The translations under genes and the position numbers were made by a program. The notes under the pieces are model-generated. The model did no database searches, was not told the origin of the DNA, and was given only the letters and a program-made list of their open reading frames with translations. Below are positions 17,809 through 26,415 of a DNA stretch of 64,000 nt, in pieces. This DNA comes from Pseudanabaena sp. PCC 6802 (lineage in GTDB: Bacteria > Cyanobacteriota > Cyanobacteriia > Pseudanabaenales > Pseudanabaenaceae): contig NZ_KB235914.1 of the NCBI RefSeq assembly GCF_000332175.1, positions 3,778,868 through 3,842,867 of the forward strand, in the 5' to 3' direction. Numbering within the stretch: the stretch's first letter is position 1; every line of letters begins with the position of its first letter.

Positions 17809-18594
17809 ATGCAAATAGCAACTTGGAATGTTAATTCAGTGCGTACTCGTCTAGAGCATGTGGTTAATTGGCTGCAAAGTCATCCTGCCGTTGACGTACT
17901 TTGCCTCCAGGAAACCAAAGTGGTTGACGCTGACTTTCCGCACCAGCCGTTTACCGATCTGGGTTGGCATACCTACATCTACGGTCAGAAATCTTACAAT
18001 GGCGTGGCCATAGTTTCTCGTCAACCCATGTCAGACATCAAGATGGGGTTTGCCGCCATTTTAGATGATGTTGGCGATCTAGACGAACAGAAACGGGTAA
18101 TTGCCGCGATCGCCAACGACATCCGCATTGTCAATCTTTACGTGCCGAACGGTTCGGCAGTTGGTAGCGACAAGTACGAGTACAAACTGCGCTGGCTCGA
18201 TGCTTTAAGGCAATACCTGCAAGCTTTACTCGCAAACGATCCGCGCCCCACCCTGATCTGCGGTGACTTTAACGTAGCGCTGGAGGATATTGACATTCAT
18301 GATGCCAGCGATCGCGCCAATCAGGTGATGGCAACCGATGCCGAGCGCGAGGCGCTCCAGTCCGTTCTGCACTTAGGGTTTAAGGACGTGTTTCGCAAAT
18401 TTACCGCCGAGGCGGGTCATTATTCCTGGTGGGACTATCGCGGCGGTTCGTTTCAGCGCAATCGCGGTTGGCGGATCGACTACCACTTTGTCACCGAGAA
18501 CCTGTACGAGCGGGCGATCGCCTGCGAGATCGATGTAGAACCGCGCCGCCTCACTCAACCAAGCGACCATACGCCTGTCATCGTTGAATTTTAG
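17809..18594 (+). CDS. xth: Exodeoxyribonuclease III
   Basis: An AP endonuclease and 3'-5' exonuclease of base-excision repair. Of two in-frame starts, ATG at 17809 (MQIATWNVNSVRTR) matches the family N-terminus; TTG at 17794 adds five residues without similarity. Motifs: CLQETKV, YVPNGS, CGDFNVA, WWDYRGGSF, and the terminal RIDYHFVT and PSDHTPVI. The 262-aa length is normal. It is convergent with the next gene, 2 bp between stops. Confidence 0.95.
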   Translation: MQIATWNVNSVRTRLEHVVNWLQSHPAVDVLCLQETKVVDADFPHQPFTDLGWHTYIYGQKSYNGVAIVSRQPMSDIKMGFAAILDDVGDLDEQKRVIAAIANDIRIVNLYVPNGSAVGSDKYEYKLRWLDALRQYLQALLANDPRPTLICGDFNVALEDIDIHDASDRANQVMATDAEREALQSVLHLGFKDVFRKFTAEAGHYSWWDYRGGSFQRNRGWRIDYHFVTENLYERAIACEIDVEPRRLTQPSDHTPVIVEF

Positions 18595-18596
18595 CG

Positions 18597-19748
18597 TCAA
18601 TTATTGCTAACATTTTCGCCAACGTGATGCCCTGGCAGTAGCTCGGCACCAGCCGGAAAATCTCTAGAGCCAAATACGCGATACAAGCGATCGTGGATCG
18701 AGCAACTTGGCTTAATTAGCGGCCAGACAATTCGTCCTAGAAAAATCTGATCTGCTACGCGACTTTCTGTTAAGGTTTTGTAACTAAAGCCTTCCAGTAA
18801 CCTGGCGAGTGGAGGGAGAATCCCACTTACGCCGCCCCACATGCCTGCCAAAACTAAATCCGTATGCGAGGTGCAGTCGCGCATAATGTGGAAGTGGCAA
18901 TGGGAATCCAACCATTCTCCCACGGCCAACCGCTCGCGAATATTGATGACGGAATCGCAGTCGCGAATTAGAAATCTTGTCACATTGGGATCTTCAGCTA
19001 CCAGAAACCGCCAGAACAAACCATCCGTAGATCGTTGATGGCGCTCCATCATTACCACCTCCGCCCCTGCATGAGTCAGAGCCGCGCACGTATCCGAGGG
19101 AACTGTATCATCCACATAAAAGCGACAGCGCCAACCTGGGTAGAGATGGGGCGCAGCGGTAGCATTCGCGATCGCCCCGCGTTGGTACATCTCTACCCGT
19201 CCAAATAGACTGAAAGCAATAATATTAGCTTTCTGCCCGCACATCTCAAACGGTGGGATAGGAATGTTTGCGAAATCTATTGCTGCAAATGGGGTTTGCG
19301 CGAGTCGATCTTTTTGGAGGAGCGATCGCTCGCCATAATGACGCGCCCGTTCCAGATTGCCAAGTTTGCCATATAAATCTGCCAAACCATCCAACAAATT
19401 GAGATCTTCAGCTCTGTCTAATTCTGCTGCTTGTAGCGCTGCTCTTGCTTCTTCTAAGCGATGGGCGCGCAGCAAACTCAATCCCAAATTCAGATCTACG
19501 CCTGGGAAATCCGGTTGATGACGCTTCAGGATACTGAACACCTGTACGGCGGTATTCCAATCCTTAGCCGTAAATAGCATGGTACCGAGCAGTTGATAGT
19601 CATCCGGGGCGATCGCCCCCCGTTTAATGCCATCGTTAACCAATTGCACCTGAAGGGCGATCGCCTCATGCAAGCGCCCAGCCGACCGCAATTCTTCAAC
19701 CCTACTGCGGATCTGGTCTGGGGTCAATTGCGAATTAGAGGAATTCAT
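18597..19748 (-). CDS. TPR protein with glycosyltransferase-like C-terminal domain
   Basis: The 383-aa protein has N-terminal tetratricopeptide repeats (about residues 10-150; LHEAIALQVQL, WNTAVQVFSIL, LEEARAALQAA, LERARHYGERS). A C-terminal domain of about 220 residues follows, beginning near ANIIAFSLFG. It contains YPGWRCRFYVDD, FWRFLVAEDPNV and the DxD-like RDCDSVIN, arranged as in nucleotide-sugar-dependent transferases. The transferase assignment is inferred from this pattern. It is close behind the LptD-like gene on the same strand (53-bp gap). Confidence 0.72.
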   Translation of the reverse strand: MNSSNSQLTPDQIRSRVEELRSAGRLHEAIALQVQLVNDGIKRGAIAPDDYQLLGTMLFTAKDWNTAVQVFSILKRHQPDFPGVDLNLGLSLLRAHRLEEARAALQAAELDRAEDLNLLDGLADLYGKLGNLERARHYGERSLLQKDRLAQTPFAAIDFANIPIPPFEMCGQKANIIAFSLFGRVEMYQRGAIANATAAPHLYPGWRCRFYVDDTVPSDTCAALTHAGAEVVMMERHQRSTDGLFWRFLVAEDPNVTRFLIRDCDSVINIRERLAVGEWLDSHCHFHIMRDCTSHTDLVLAGMWGGVSGILPPLARLLEGFSYKTLTESRVADQIFLGRIVWPLIKPSCSIHDRLYRVFGSRDFPAGAELLPGHHVGENVSNN

Positions 19749-19801
19749 AGGAGAGTCTCTATCTTTACTTTCTCCGGCGCGTTCTTGCAGGGCGATCGCT
19801 G

Positions 19802-21847
19802 CTACTCCCGCCGCTCTATCCCCCCCTGGACGGGCGTGACATCAGAATTAGAGTTATTCCAGTTAAAGTCGCTAATCCGCAGTAAAATCTCGCCAATTTC
19901 GCGGGTGGGATTGTAGCGAATGACAACCGCATAGGTGCGGCGACTGTATTCCAAGCTATAGCTAGAATCTATCACCTTCCCCGTCAAAGGGTTCCAGGTT
20001 TGCTGCACGCCGAGGCGAATTGGACCGTAGATTTGTTGCAGAATCCCAGCGGTGATGGTCTGGCGATCGGCAATGCGATCGAAGAAGAAGGGAGATTCAC
20101 CCGACACTAATCCTTGGGTGTAGCTGAGATTGATTTTGGTGTAGTCCAGAAAGGGACGTGAGAAATTGCCTAAAACCGCCGACACCCCGACGGTACCTGC
20201 CAGATAAGCTTGGGAAGATCCTGCTGTATAAGCTGAGTAGGCTCCGGTCACGCCAACTACTGCATCTACGCCGGGCACAATTGGCTCTGGGGAATACTTT
20301 AAACCCGCTTCCTTCTCTGCTGGTAAAGGTTGACCCCGCCACAGTGGAAATCCCTTGCTCAAAGCTACCGCCGTTTGCAGCCGCCCGAGACCGCTCACGC
20401 CTGTGGGCTGAATGTCGCCGCGTTCGGCGTTAATATATTGCAAACCAGCTTGATAGCTAAAGTTAATCCCCGTGTCGCCCAGTACGCGGTTGGGTGAAAA
20501 TATGTTGAAACCAATAATAGTGCGAACGTCTTGAAACCCTAACGAGCCATTAAATATGCGTTCGCGGTAGGCAAATTGCGTAGCTAGCTGATGATCGCCA
20601 AATATAGGGCGATTGTAGGCAATGCTGGCACGCAAGCTATTGGGAAGATCGTTGGGATTTAAGCTCGATAAAGTAACTCTACCAGCTAGATATTGGTTAT
20701 CTGGCAGAATTGATTCCAGCTTGGCAACCACGCCGAATAGGCCCGAGTCCAAAATATTACCCTGCAAGCCCTTTTGCACGAATATCTGCGGTGATATGCG
20801 GAAGCTCAGATCCGGTTGCGCAATGATGTCAAAATCCTGCTGGTAGAAAAATCCACCTCGATCGGTGCGATCGTAGCCGACTAATAGGGGAAACGATCGC
20901 TGAAATCGATCCAAAGTCAGCTTGTTAATCGGTACTGGCAGTGAAAATACACCGTCGAATACCAGCGTTGGTGCTTCTGTTTCTAAGCGATCCTGGGTGG
21001 GAGAAATCGGTTCTAATTTAGCGCTATCGGTAATTAGTTCGAGTTCTGGTGGGCTAAAGGGGTCGTTAGTTACCCTTAACTTTTCAGCCGACCAGCGATC
21101 GCCATCCAGCCGGATCAGATCGGCTCTGAAACCCATGCGACGTATGCCCTTGTTATTGGGAGACTGATTCGGATCGGGGGTATCCCTGCCAATTGCAAAA
21201 GTCTGAGAGCTGGGTGCTACGTCTGAGGGAAGCTGGCTGGGACGCGGATCGGCGAGCGTGCCGAAATTAATCGAACCAGAAGCATTCGCCAGAGTCCCCT
21301 GTACTTTGGCATAGTTATACTCCAGGCGCGAACCGCGCACGCGCTGATCGCCGCGCTTAAAAAAGACATTGCCATCGGCAACCGCTTGCTGGGTTTTCAG
21401 GTTTAGCTCGACTTTGTCAGCTTTAAGTTCTGAGCCTTTGTAAACAACAACTACATTACCCGTAGCAGTAAATATTTGGGTTTTAACGTTATATTCCTGA
21501 CGATCCGCCTTAACATTCAGCGGCTCGCCTTTAGTCGGTTGTTTGGGCGTTTGTGTTTGGGGCGTTTGTACGCGATCGCCAGGTTTAGGTCGCGGTTGGC
21601 TATCTGGTTTGACCGGGCCAACTTGAGCCAGGATGCTGTCGGGCGTAATTTCTACGGACGACAGCGACTGCATTAGCGATCGCAGATCGCTTTCCACAAT
21701 TTCTGGTAATACTTGTGGCAGTGCTTGGGGTACTGCTGCTAATACGAGATCCTTCGACTCATTCTGAGGCGACTGAAATCTGAGCTGTGCCACCGACTGG
21801 GGAGTCTGGTGGGTTATCTGTGCTGGCGGAGGAAGAAAATGTAACAT
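19802..21847 (-). CDS. LptD/OstA-like outer-membrane protein (DUF3769)
   Basis: The 681-aa protein begins with a low-complexity region rich in Pro and Gln. An OstA/LptA-like beta-jellyroll follows (about residues 110-190; ADRQEYNVKTQIFTATGNVVV and VELNLKTQQAVADGNV), then a long region of alternating beta strands as expected for a barrel, ending in ILLRISDFNW. This is the cyanobacterial DUF3769 form of the LPS-assembly protein, which inserts LPS into the outer membrane. No standard signal peptide is visible at the annotated ATG, so the true start could lie upstream. Confidence 0.83.
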   Translation of the reverse strand: MLHFLPPPAQITHQTPQSVAQLRFQSPQNESKDLVLAAVPQALPQVLPEIVESDLRSLMQSLSSVEITPDSILAQVGPVKPDSQPRPKPGDRVQTPQTQTPKQPTKGEPLNVKADRQEYNVKTQIFTATGNVVVVYKGSELKADKVELNLKTQQAVADGNVFFKRGDQRVRGSRLEYNYAKVQGTLANASGSINFGTLADPRPSQLPSDVAPSSQTFAIGRDTPDPNQSPNNKGIRRMGFRADLIRLDGDRWSAEKLRVTNDPFSPPELELITDSAKLEPISPTQDRLETEAPTLVFDGVFSLPVPINKLTLDRFQRSFPLLVGYDRTDRGGFFYQQDFDIIAQPDLSFRISPQIFVQKGLQGNILDSGLFGVVAKLESILPDNQYLAGRVTLSSLNPNDLPNSLRASIAYNRPIFGDHQLATQFAYRERIFNGSLGFQDVRTIIGFNIFSPNRVLGDTGINFSYQAGLQYINAERGDIQPTGVSGLGRLQTAVALSKGFPLWRGQPLPAEKEAGLKYSPEPIVPGVDAVVGVTGAYSAYTAGSSQAYLAGTVGVSAVLGNFSRPFLDYTKINLSYTQGLVSGESPFFFDRIADRQTITAGILQQIYGPIRLGVQQTWNPLTGKVIDSSYSLEYSRRTYAVVIRYNPTREIGEILLRISDFNWNNSNSDVTPVQGGIERRE

Positions 21848-22102
21848 ACCGCCACTATTGTAGAACTATCTCCTCAAGTAGATCGCGTGAAAAAAACTCA
21901 TAGTTGCCCTGTTAGTAAACAGAACTCAGGATTTTTTCAGTCAAACTAAATATTACCAAATGTTACGAGTAAAACTGACGCTTGCTTAAAAACAGCGCGA
22001 TCGCGGCTGTCCGTCGTAGCCATTGCTCGATCGTGAAGCTGTAAACTGTGGATATATTGAATATGGAATCGATCGAGTTGTTCCCTGTCGATCTCGCACT
22101 CC

Positions 22103-23023
22103 ATGCCAACTGACCGCGATCCACAACAGCAAGTAAAAATGACCCAGAATCTGTCAAATGCCCCGATCGCCAGCGATCGTCTCGATCGCCAATTGGAGAC
22201 TAAACTGACACAGCTACGCCAAATTTTGGCGGAAGCGCAAAAGGTTTTAGTGGCATACTCTGGTGGCATTGACAGTACTCTGGTCGCAAAAGTAGCATTT
22301 GATGTCTTGCAGGACAGGGCTTGTGCGGTTACGGCTAACTCCCCTTCTCTGCTTCCTGCCGATCTCGATGATGCCAAAATGCAGGCGCGGGCGATCGGGA
22401 TCGAGCATCAAATCGTCGCGACTGCAGAAATGGAGAATCCCAACTACACTTCCAATCCCATCAATCGCTGCTATTTTTGTAAAAGCGAACTGCACGATAC
22501 GCTCAAACCCCTGGCGCGATCGCTAGGTTATGAATATGTCGTTGACGGATTAAATGCTGACGATCTTCACGACTACCGACCGGGAATTATGGCAGCCAAA
22601 GAACGAGGTGTGCGATCGCCTCTTGCAGAGGCGGGCATTACGAAACTGGAAGTACGTCAATTATCGCATTATCTGGGATTACCCTGGTGGGATAAACCAT
22701 CTCAACCTTGCCTCAGCTCCAGGTTTCCCTATGGAGAGAATATTACAATAGAGAAACTGCAACGAGTTGGGAGAGCGGAGCAATATTTAAGGAATCTTCT
22801 GCGCGATGCAGGCTGGCTCTGGGATGTTCGAGTGCGCTCTATAGGCGATACTGCGCGCATTGAAATACCATTCGAGCAGATTCCTAAATTTATCAACAAT
22901 ATCAACTTGACTAACCTAATAGCTGCATTCAGAGAATTTGGATTTACTGCTATTACTTTGGACTTAGAAGGATTTCGTAGTGGCAAGTTAAACGATGCGA
23001 TCGTCCAAACCTTCCAAACATAA
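22103..23023 (+). CDS. larE: ATP-dependent sulfur transferase LarE-like
   Basis: A 306-aa PP-loop ATPase (SGGIDST at residues 53-59) with the LarE-specific NRCYFCKSELHD and the PSQPCLSSRFPYG block that carries the sulfur-donating Cys in LarE. LarE adds sulfur to the pyridinium precursor of the nickel-pincer cofactor of lactate racemase. No larA, larB or larC lies nearby, so the substrate here is uncertain. A second in-frame ATG lies at 22139. It is transcribed away from the LptD-like gene across a 255-bp region. Confidence 0.88.
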   Translation: MPTDRDPQQQVKMTQNLSNAPIASDRLDRQLETKLTQLRQILAEAQKVLVAYSGGIDSTLVAKVAFDVLQDRACAVTANSPSLLPADLDDAKMQARAIGIEHQIVATAEMENPNYTSNPINRCYFCKSELHDTLKPLARSLGYEYVVDGLNADDLHDYRPGIMAAKERGVRSPLAEAGITKLEVRQLSHYLGLPWWDKPSQPCLSSRFPYGENITIEKLQRVGRAEQYLRNLLRDAGWLWDVRVRSIGDTARIEIPFEQIPKFINNINLTNLIAAFREFGFTAITLDLEGFRSGKLNDAIVQTFQT

Positions 23024-23182
23024 ACGTGCAGATTATGCGGGCAAAGAAGACAGATAAGTCTATCCTACTACAGTTCACGGAATATTAACAAATTATAAAG
23101 AAAATCTATAGATTACTAGAAGCAAGATGGCTGGGAGACTATGATCTAGTTGTTCCCCCGTTAGTATTGGAAGATCGCAATC

Positions 23183-23659
23183 ATGAGTGAAGAAAATAAA
23201 AACATTGCCCAAGATCTAATGGGCAAGGCAGGCGATATGCTGGGCGACCTCAAAGAGAAGGCTGGTGATGTTGTCGAAGGTCTGGTCGATAAAGTTGAAG
23301 ATGTTGTCGGTGAAGAAAACGTTAAGAAGGTCACTGATGTTCTAAATACCGATGTGATGGATATCGCAGAAGGTGCTAAGGATAAAGCTGGAGATGTCCT
23401 TGAGGGCATGAAGGATATGGCAGGAGATGCTAAGGATAAGGCTGGAGATGTCCTTGGCAACGTGATGGAAATGGCAGGAGATGCTAAGGATAAGGCTGGA
23501 GATGCTCTTGGCGATTTGAAGGAAAAAGCTGGTGATGTTGCTGAAGCTGTAGAAAACAAGGTAGAGCAGGTGGTTGGTGAGGAGAAAGTTCAGAAAGCCA
23601 AGAATATTCTCAACACTGATGTAATGGAGTTGTTGGGCTTTAAAAAACCAAACAGTTAG
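23183..23659 (+). CDS. LEA-like amphipathic-helix repeat protein
   Basis: A 158-aa highly charged protein made of imperfect 11-15-residue repeats of the form AGDAKDKAGDVLG/AGDVxEG, with no Cys and almost no aromatic residues. It would form long amphipathic helices and resembles LEA-type or CsbD-type stress proteins. The N- and C-terminal halves repeat a larger block: VVGEENVKKVTDVLNTDVM and VVGEEKVQKAKNILNTDVM. A clear terminator follows, so it is a single-gene unit. A stress or desiccation role is inference. Confidence 0.8.
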   Translation: MSEENKNIAQDLMGKAGDMLGDLKEKAGDVVEGLVDKVEDVVGEENVKKVTDVLNTDVMDIAEGAKDKAGDVLEGMKDMAGDAKDKAGDVLGNVMEMAGDAKDKAGDALGDLKEKAGDVAEAVENKVEQVVGEEKVQKAKNILNTDVMELLGFKKPNS

Positions 23660-23698
23660 CTTCACTGCTCGTACATTTCAAGTTTGTGTACCTTAGAT

Positions 23699-23728
23699 AA
23701 CCTGCATGTTTGTCATGTAGGTTTTTTG
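23699..23728 (+). terminator. Rho-independent terminator after the LEA-like gene
   Basis: A 10-bp stem (AACCTGCATG with CATGTAGGTT, one G-T pair) and a 5-nt loop, followed by a run of T, 40 bp after the stop codon. Confidence 0.85.
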
Positions 23729-23764
23729 TAGTTATAGCAACGGCCAAAAGGCTTGGGGTAGAGC

Positions 23765-24682
23765 ATGGCTGGTCAAAATATCGAATTAAGGGTATTACAG
23801 AACGAGCAGGAGCGTCTCGATCGCTATCTAGCCGAGCATCTAGATGGGATATCGCGATCGCGAGTTCAAAAACTGATCGAACAGGGCATGGTACGAGTTA
23901 ACCATCAGGTGTGCGACGACAAAAAAGTAACGGTTAAATTGGGAGACTTCCTACTGGTAGCTATTCCCGACGTACAGCCCATTAGCTTGCTACCAGAAGC
24001 AATGGCGTTAGAAATTCTCTACGAAGACGAACATCTCCTGGTAATTAACAAGCCCGTCGGTCTTGTGGTTCATCCTTCCGCAGGGCACGAGTCCGGTACC
24101 CTTGTGAATGCGCTTTTATCCCACTGCACCAATTTATCTGGTATTAATGGGATGCAGCGACCGGGTATCGTGCATCGCCTCGATCGCGATACTAGCGGCG
24201 CTCTTGTCGTTGCCAAGCACGATTTAGCCCATCAACACCTCCAGTGGCAGATCCAGGCGAAAACAGCGCGGCGAGAATACCTGGGCATTGTTAACGGTGC
24301 CCCTAAAACAAGTACGGGTACGGTAGATGCCCCCATTGGTCGCCATCCGGTCGATCGCAAGAAAATGGCGGCGATCGCAACTGGACGGGCGGCAGTTACG
24401 CACTGGAGCGTTCAGGAGCGTTTGGGTAACTACACGCTAGTTAAATTTGACTTAGAAACTGGGCGCACGCATCAAATTCGCGTCCATGCCGCGTATATGG
24501 GGCACGCGATCGCGGGCGATCCGGTCTACGGTAAGCCATTGAAATACATCGATCGGCAGGCATTGCACGCCTGGCGGCTGACTTTTCAGCATCCGGTGAC
24601 AGAACGGGAAATCGTGGCGATCGCGCCATTACCAGCCGACTTCGAGAAATTCCTCACCTATCTGCGCCAGCGCTCCAGGTGA
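23765..24682 (+). CDS. rluD: RluA/RluD-family pseudouridine synthase
   Basis: Converts uridines in 23S rRNA to pseudouridine. An N-terminal S4 RNA-binding domain (ERLDRYLAEHL, then SRSRVQKLIEQGMVRVN) is followed by the catalytic domain with LLVINKPVGLVVHP and HRLDRDTSG, in which Asp140 is the catalytic Asp. The GRTHQIRVH motif lies near residue 240. At 305 aa with an S4 domain it fits RluD better than RluA; the exact target uridines cannot be read from sequence. Confidence 0.93.
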   Translation: MAGQNIELRVLQNEQERLDRYLAEHLDGISRSRVQKLIEQGMVRVNHQVCDDKKVTVKLGDFLLVAIPDVQPISLLPEAMALEILYEDEHLLVINKPVGLVVHPSAGHESGTLVNALLSHCTNLSGINGMQRPGIVHRLDRDTSGALVVAKHDLAHQHLQWQIQAKTARREYLGIVNGAPKTSTGTVDAPIGRHPVDRKKMAAIATGRAAVTHWSVQERLGNYTLVKFDLETGRTHQIRVHAAYMGHAIAGDPVYGKPLKYIDRQALHAWRLTFQHPVTEREIVAIAPLPADFEKFLTYLRQRSR

Positions 24683-24758
24683 GAACGTCGCCGCGCTAGA
24701 ACATTTGTGACAAAATATGAGCAGGTTCTCTAATTAGTAAGCAAACTTTAGTAACACC

Positions 24759-25658
24759 GTGACGGCACAGCAATTAAACATAGCCAATTCACCCGAACGG
24801 CTGGAGTGGGCTTGGCAAGGACATAGAGTTGAATACACCGTAGTTGGCAGTGGCACCCCCATAGTGCTGGTACATGGGTTTGGTGCTTCTATCGGCCATT
24901 GGCGCAAAAATATACCGGCTTTAGCAGCGGGTGGCTACAAAGTATATGCACTGGATTTATTGGGGTTCGGTAACTCAGATAAGCCCGCGATCGACTACTC
25001 GATGGAACTGTGGCAGTCTCTGCTTGTAGATTTCTGGAAAGCGCACGTCCAGAAACCAGCCGTGTTTATCGGTAATTCCATCGGTGCCCTGGTTTGTTTG
25101 ATGCTAGCGACTAACTACCCTGAGATAACTTTGGGTGCGGTGCTGCTAAACTCCGCTGGCGGACTCAGCCATCGCCCCGACGAACTCGACCCGTTTCTGC
25201 GGTTTGTGATGGCTACCTTTACTAAGCTAATTAGCTCCAAAGTTACGGGGAAATTCCTATTTAACCAAATTCGCAAAAAGCATCGCATCCGCCGCACCCT
25301 GCATCAGGTGTACTGCGATCGCGCCAGTATTACCGATGAATTAGTCGAGATGCTCTATCAGCCTGCTTGTCACCCCAATGCCCATCAAGTATTTGCTTCC
25401 GTCGTCACCGCCCCGGCTGGGCCTAAGCCCGACGATCTGCTACCAAACCTCCAATGTCCCTTACTCGTAATCTGGGGTGCCGCCGATCCCTGGACACCAA
25501 TTAATGGTGCTAATATCTATAAGGAATTTAGTGCCACAAAAGATATCGAATTCCAAGCCATTCCCAATACCGGGCACTGTCCCCACGACGAAAGACCTGA
25601 AATCGTGAACGCGCAGGTGTTGGAGTGGTTGGAGAAGATCGACGATCGCGCAACATAA
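24759..25658 (+). CDS. Alpha/beta-hydrolase
   Basis: A 299-aa hydrolase with the oxyanion-hole HGFGAS (residue 39 onward), a nucleophile elbow GNSIGA (Ser107), an acid residue in WGAADPWTP and a catalytic His in NTGHCPHDE. The start is GTG at 24759. It is typical of the hydrolases found in all cyanobacteria and of plant plastids, whose substrates are mostly unassigned. It follows the rluD-family gene by 76 bp and may be independently transcribed. Confidence 0.9.
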   Translation: MTAQQLNIANSPERLEWAWQGHRVEYTVVGSGTPIVLVHGFGASIGHWRKNIPALAAGGYKVYALDLLGFGNSDKPAIDYSMELWQSLLVDFWKAHVQKPAVFIGNSIGALVCLMLATNYPEITLGAVLLNSAGGLSHRPDELDPFLRFVMATFTKLISSKVTGKFLFNQIRKKHRIRRTLHQVYCDRASITDELVEMLYQPACHPNAHQVFASVVTAPAGPKPDDLLPNLQCPLLVIWGAADPWTPINGANIYKEFSATKDIEFQAIPNTGHCPHDERPEIVNAQVLEWLEKIDDRAT

Positions 25659-25709
25659 ACAGCAGATGAGATTCAATTAGTTAATGGTTGGAGTGAAAGG
25701 AACCCGATT

Positions 25710-26252
25710 ATGGCAAAAACTAAGAAAGTACAATTAGGTGGGTTGCCACCTCGCTATAACTTTCTACTCAATCCTTATCCCAACGAACGGCTTTGGCGCT
25801 GTCCTCACTGCGAAAAGAAAAGCGGACAACGAAAGTTGCCGTTACTGATTCATGTCAAACCGTCCAATCTTATTGCGCTCAACTATACATGTCGCTATTG
25901 CAAAGACTGCGATCTACTCATCGGGCATAAAACAGAAATCGAGCACCTGTTAACAGAGATTTTTCGCCAACGAGATCCAGAAGCGATCGGGAATGACTAT
26001 CTGATTGTTGGCACAGTAGAAAAAAGCACTTGGCGCGAAGGTTTAAACCACCACCAAAACATAGCTGACATGTTAAGTCATATGAGCGACTTTGTTGAGT
26101 ACGAGGGAGAGCTAAGGATGACTAGAGGGGGTTATTATCCAATCGATGTAGAACCACCAGTCATGGAACCACCTCCATCAGAGGAATGGGTCAAGTCAAA
26201 CAATATTTCTTCACGCGATCGCCTATCTTGGACGAAAAAAGGCTTTGGGTAA
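25710..26252 (+). CDS. Zinc-ribbon-like protein of unknown function
   Basis: A 180-aa protein with two Cys pairs spaced like a zinc ribbon (RCPHCEKK near residue 31 and CRYCKDCDLLIGH near residue 61). A helical middle part and a Pro-rich acidic tail follow (EPPVMEPPPSEEW). I do not recognise the family. ATG at 25710 is preceded by the Shine-Dalgarno-like GAAAGGAA. A MITE copy lies directly downstream (26301-26413). Confidence 0.75.
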   Translation: MAKTKKVQLGGLPPRYNFLLNPYPNERLWRCPHCEKKSGQRKLPLLIHVKPSNLIALNYTCRYCKDCDLLIGHKTEIEHLLTEIFRQRDPEAIGNDYLIVGTVEKSTWREGLNHHQNIADMLSHMSDFVEYEGELRMTRGGYYPIDVEPPVMEPPPSEEWVKSNNISSRDRLSWTKKGFG

Positions 26253-26300
26253 GAAAGTTCACAGAGTTCGCAATAAAGCAAAAGTACTGCTCTCTTGAAA

Positions 26301-26413
26301 TATAGCGTTTTTCAATTGAGAACGGGTTTTATTTTTGGGGTGAAGGGGTTCCACCCCTTCTTGGGGGCAACGCCCCCAAACCCCCTACTCCTTCCGATCT
26401 GAAAACCGCTATA
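26301..26413. mobile_element. MITE family 1, copy B (inverted)
   Basis: A 113-bp copy in the opposite orientation to copy A. The left end TATAGCGTTTTTCA differs by one base from the consensus; the right end is GAAAACCGCTATA. The outer TATA on both sides fits a TA duplication. It sits between two convergent genes, ending 3 bp before the stop codon of the next one. Confidence 0.9.
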
Positions 26414-26415
26414 TA

